Assembly (NCBI RefSeq): GCF_005503555.1
Contig: NZ_SCNG01000002.1
Coordinates: 930,001-994,000, forward strand
Direction of reading: 5' to 3'
Length of the DNA stretch: 64,000 nucleotides
Source of the DNA: Rudaea sp. 3F27F6
Lineage (GTDB): Bacteria; Pseudomonadota; Gammaproteobacteria; Xanthomonadales; Rhodanobacteraceae
Below are positions 62,380 through 64,000 of the stretch, piece by piece (within the stretch, counting starts at the first letter, position 1; each line of letters begins with the position of its first letter). The notes below the pieces were generated by a model. The model saw nothing but the letters and a program-made list of their open reading frames with translations. It was not told the DNA's origin and made no database searches. The position numbers and the translations under genes are program-made.

Positions 62380-63605
62380 ACAAAAAATGGGACGGACTCC
62401 TGCTCAACTGCCGCCTGGCGACGATGGCCGCCGACGGCAGCGCTTTCGGCCTCGTCGACGACGGCGCGCTGGCCTGGAAGGACGGCGCCATCGCCTTTGT
62501 CGGCGCGCGTTCGCAACTGCCCGGCGCGGCCGACGCACTCGCCGAGCGCGTCGAATCCGCGGATGGAGCCCTGGTCACCCCGGGGCTGATCGACTGCCAC
62601 ACCCACCTCGTCTTCGCCGGCGATCGCGCTGCGGAGTTCGATTTGCGCCTCAACGGCGCAAGCTACGCCGAGATCGCCAAGGCAGGCGGTGGCATCGTCT
62701 CGACCGTGAGCAAGACCCGCGCGGCGACGGAAGACGAATTGCTCGCGCAATCGCTGCCGCGCGCCCGCGCCCTGCTTGCCGACGGCGCAACCACGCTCGA
62801 AATCAAGTCGGGCTACGGCCTCGATGTCGACAACGAGGCGAAGATGCTGCTCGTCGCGCGGCGCATCGGCGACGAGCTTGGCATCGGCGTGCGCACGACG
62901 TTTCTCGGCGCGCATGCGCTGCCGCCCGAGTTCGCCGGACGCCAGTCCGACTACGTCGACGAAGTCTGTATCCACATGCTGCCGAAGATCGCGCATGCCG
63001 GGCTCGCCGACGCGGTCGATGCGTTCTGCGAGAACATCGCCTTCACGCCGTCGGAAACGCGGCGCGTGTTCGAGACCGCGCGCGCGTACGGGCTGCCGGT
63101 GAAGCTGCATGCGGACCAATTGTCCGACTCGGGCGGCGCGGCGCTCGCCGCGGAGTTCGGCGCGCTCTCCGCCGACCACCTCGAATACACGAGCGAAGCC
63201 GGCATCGCGGCGATGGCCGCGGCCGGCAGCGTCGCCGTGATGCTGCCGGGCGCTTTCTATACTTTGCGCGAAAATACACTGCCGCCGATCGAGACGTTCC
63301 GCCGCCATCGCGTACCGCTCGCGGTGGCGAGCGACCTCAATCCCGGCACCTCGCCCCTGCTCTCCGTGCGCCACGCCATGAACATGGCCTGCACCCTGTT
63401 CCGCATGACGCCCGAGGAAGCGTTGCGCGGCGCGACCGCGAATGCGGCGCGCGCGCTCGGCCTCGCCGACCGCGGCACCTTGGTGCCGGGACAGCGTGCC
63501 GATTTCGTCGTCTGGGATGCGGCGCATCCGGCCGAGCTGTGCTACTGGATCGGCGGCGCGCTGGCGCGGAAAGTCTACGTCGCGGGCAAAAAAAACCCCG
63601 CTTGA
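62376..63605 (+). CDS. hutI: Imidazolonepropionase
   Basis: A 409-residue amidohydrolase that opens 4-imidazolone-5-propionate in histidine degradation. Motifs: IDCHTHLVFAGDRAAEF (metal His pair), KLHADQLSDSGG, and ASDLNPGTSP. GTG start at 62376 overlapping the ClC stop, with GGAG upstream. The last codons lie in the left arm of a terminator hairpin and the TGA is in its loop. hutF lies just upstream, divergent; hutH and hutU are not in the window. Confidence 0.95.
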   Translation: MNKKWDGLLLNCRLATMAADGSAFGLVDDGALAWKDGAIAFVGARSQLPGAADALAERVESADGALVTPGLIDCHTHLVFAGDRAAEFDLRLNGASYAEIAKAGGGIVSTVSKTRAATEDELLAQSLPRARALLADGATTLEIKSGYGLDVDNEAKMLLVARRIGDELGIGVRTTFLGAHALPPEFAGRQSDYVDEVCIHMLPKIAHAGLADAVDAFCENIAFTPSETRRVFETARAYGLPVKLHADQLSDSGGAALAAEFGALSADHLEYTSEAGIAAMAAAGSVAVMLPGAFYTLRENTLPPIETFRRHRVPLAVASDLNPGTSPLLSVRHAMNMACTLFRMTPEEALRGATANAARALGLADRGTLVPGQRADFVVWDAAHPAELCYWIGGALARKVYVAGKKNPA

Positions 63606-63618
63606 TGCGGGGCTTTTT
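63596..63618 (+). terminator. Terminator overlapping the end of hutI
   Basis: CCCCGC, loop TTGAT, GCGGGG followed by CTTTTT; the hutI stop codon lies in the loop. An A run on the left makes it usable for the convergent THX gene as well. Confidence 0.8.
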
Positions 63619-63636
63619 ACGATCGGCTCAAGGCGC

Positions 63637-63813
63637 TCAGGCCGCCGGCTTCTTCGCCGGGGCGGCTTTCTTGGCCGGGGCGGCTTTCTTCGCCGCAGGC
63701 TTGGCCGCGGCCGACTTCGCGCCGGTCGCCTGCTTCGGCTCGTGCGGGCGCGCATTGCCGTAGCTGCGAATCGCGATCTTGCCTTTCTTGGTCTTGCGGT
63801 CGCCTCTGCCCAT
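63637..63813 (-). CDS. 30S ribosomal protein THX-like with Ala/Lys tail
   Basis: A 58-residue basic protein found by reading the minus strand in the frame with ATG at 63813. The first 25 residues, MGRGDRKTKKGKI and RSYGNARPHEPK, match the Thx family (MGKGDKKTRRGKI..SYGKSRP). The rest is an Ala/Lys repeat (AAKKAAPAKKAAPAKK) like a histone H1 tail. Its start is preceded by GGAGACAACC. Confidence 0.8.
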   Translation of the reverse strand: MGRGDRKTKKGKIAIRSYGNARPHEPKQATGAKSAAAKPAAKKAAPAKKAAPAKKPAA

Positions 63814-63914
63814 GGTTGTCTCCTGTCATCAGATTGAAAAAGGTGGCGTAGCTTAGCAGCGCGCGCGCCACTTGAGAAATCGGCGCGGCCCTGTCCCGAT
63901 GCGGATAACTGCCT

Positions 63915-64000
63915 CTAGTCCGCCGCTGCGGCGCGCACGCGCCGGCGCGACAGGGCGAGCTGGGCGAGCACGAACGAGATCGCGGCGCAGGTGGCGATGG
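63915..64000 (-). CDS. C-terminal end of a membrane protein (cut by window edge)
   Basis: The minus-strand frame is open from the right edge to TAG at 63915-63917. The visible 27 residues are a hydrophobic helix (TCAAISFVLAQLALS) and a basic tail (RRRVRAAAAD), like the end of a transporter. No more can be said. Confidence 0.5.
   Translation of the reverse strand, partial: IATCAAISFVLAQLALSRRRVRAAAAD

Overview
The window is GC-rich, densely coded DNA from a gammaproteobacterial chromosome. I place it in the Xanthomonadales/Lysobacterales (Rhodanobacteraceae-like). The reasons are a bifunctional HisB and HisIE in one unidirectional histidine operon headed by a TrpR-family gene, the mtnB-mtnD-mtnC trio, HutF-type histidine degradation, a THX ribosomal protein, LuxR plus DUF4199 and ArsR plus DUF2867 pairs, and several Ser/Thr kinases with TPR tails. 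This is inferred from gene content, not from a marker phylogeny. No rRNA, tRNA, CRISPR array or insertion sequence was recognised.

Layout. 1-2.2 kb: two tandem APC permeases and a small membrane protein. 2.2-8.8 kb: rmuC, the methionine-salvage operon mtnB-mtnD-mtnC, a C13-type peptidase and an M20 peptidase. 8.9-17.0 kb (minus strand): hisR-like(TrpR family)-hisG-D-C-B-H-A-F-I, with a perfect dyad in front of the regulator and two repeat elements inside the operon. 17.1-23.4 kb: ArsR plus cupin/DUF2867, ffh, a CcsA/YpjD-like gene, DUF488 and radA. 23.5-29.2 kb: kinase-TPR, ECF sigma and a plant-type LRR protein. 29.3-30.4 kb: alr. 30.4-41.3 kb: an accessory block between alr and dnaB. It holds a winged-helix/kinase/TPR regulator, a CsgG-like lipoprotein, a decayed copy of the regulator, an IPTL-tailed protein, and a minimal class II lanthipeptide locus (precursor plus LanM). 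41.3-46.7 kb: dnaB, LuxR-HTH, DUF4199, rplI, rpsR, rpsF, a membrane protein and an A-type Fe-S carrier. 46.7-64 kb: asnS, an ASH-repeat IPTL protein, an ABC exporter, a Cys-rich secreted peptide, MarR/MFS, VOC, tautomerase, MFS/LysR, a fatty-acid-hydroxylase-like protein, a third IPTL-like protein, hutF, a ClC channel, hutI, a THX ribosomal protein and a partial gene.

The most interesting regions are two. (1) The lanM locus at 38.0-41.1 kb has a 63-residue precursor whose C terminus holds three Cys and a Ser/Thr-rich core; it has its own extended -10 promoter followed by a 26-bp dyad, and no transporter or immunity genes are visible. (2) At 30.7-37.1 kb a module appears to be duplicated: a winged-helix/kinase/TPR gene facing away from a secreted-protein gene. 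In the second copy the regulator is reduced to a 115-codon remnant, but the promoter has been kept with identical spacing of a tandem GTTACC-type repeat, a -35 region and a TAGCAT -10. Together they suggest a kinase-containing one-component regulator and its operator.

The ribosomal/dnaB/alr genes form the conserved backbone. In E. coli dnaB and alr are neighbours, so the 11 kb between them here looks inserted. Histidine synthesis (his operon) and histidine breakdown (hutF, hutI) lie about 45 kb apart in the same window.
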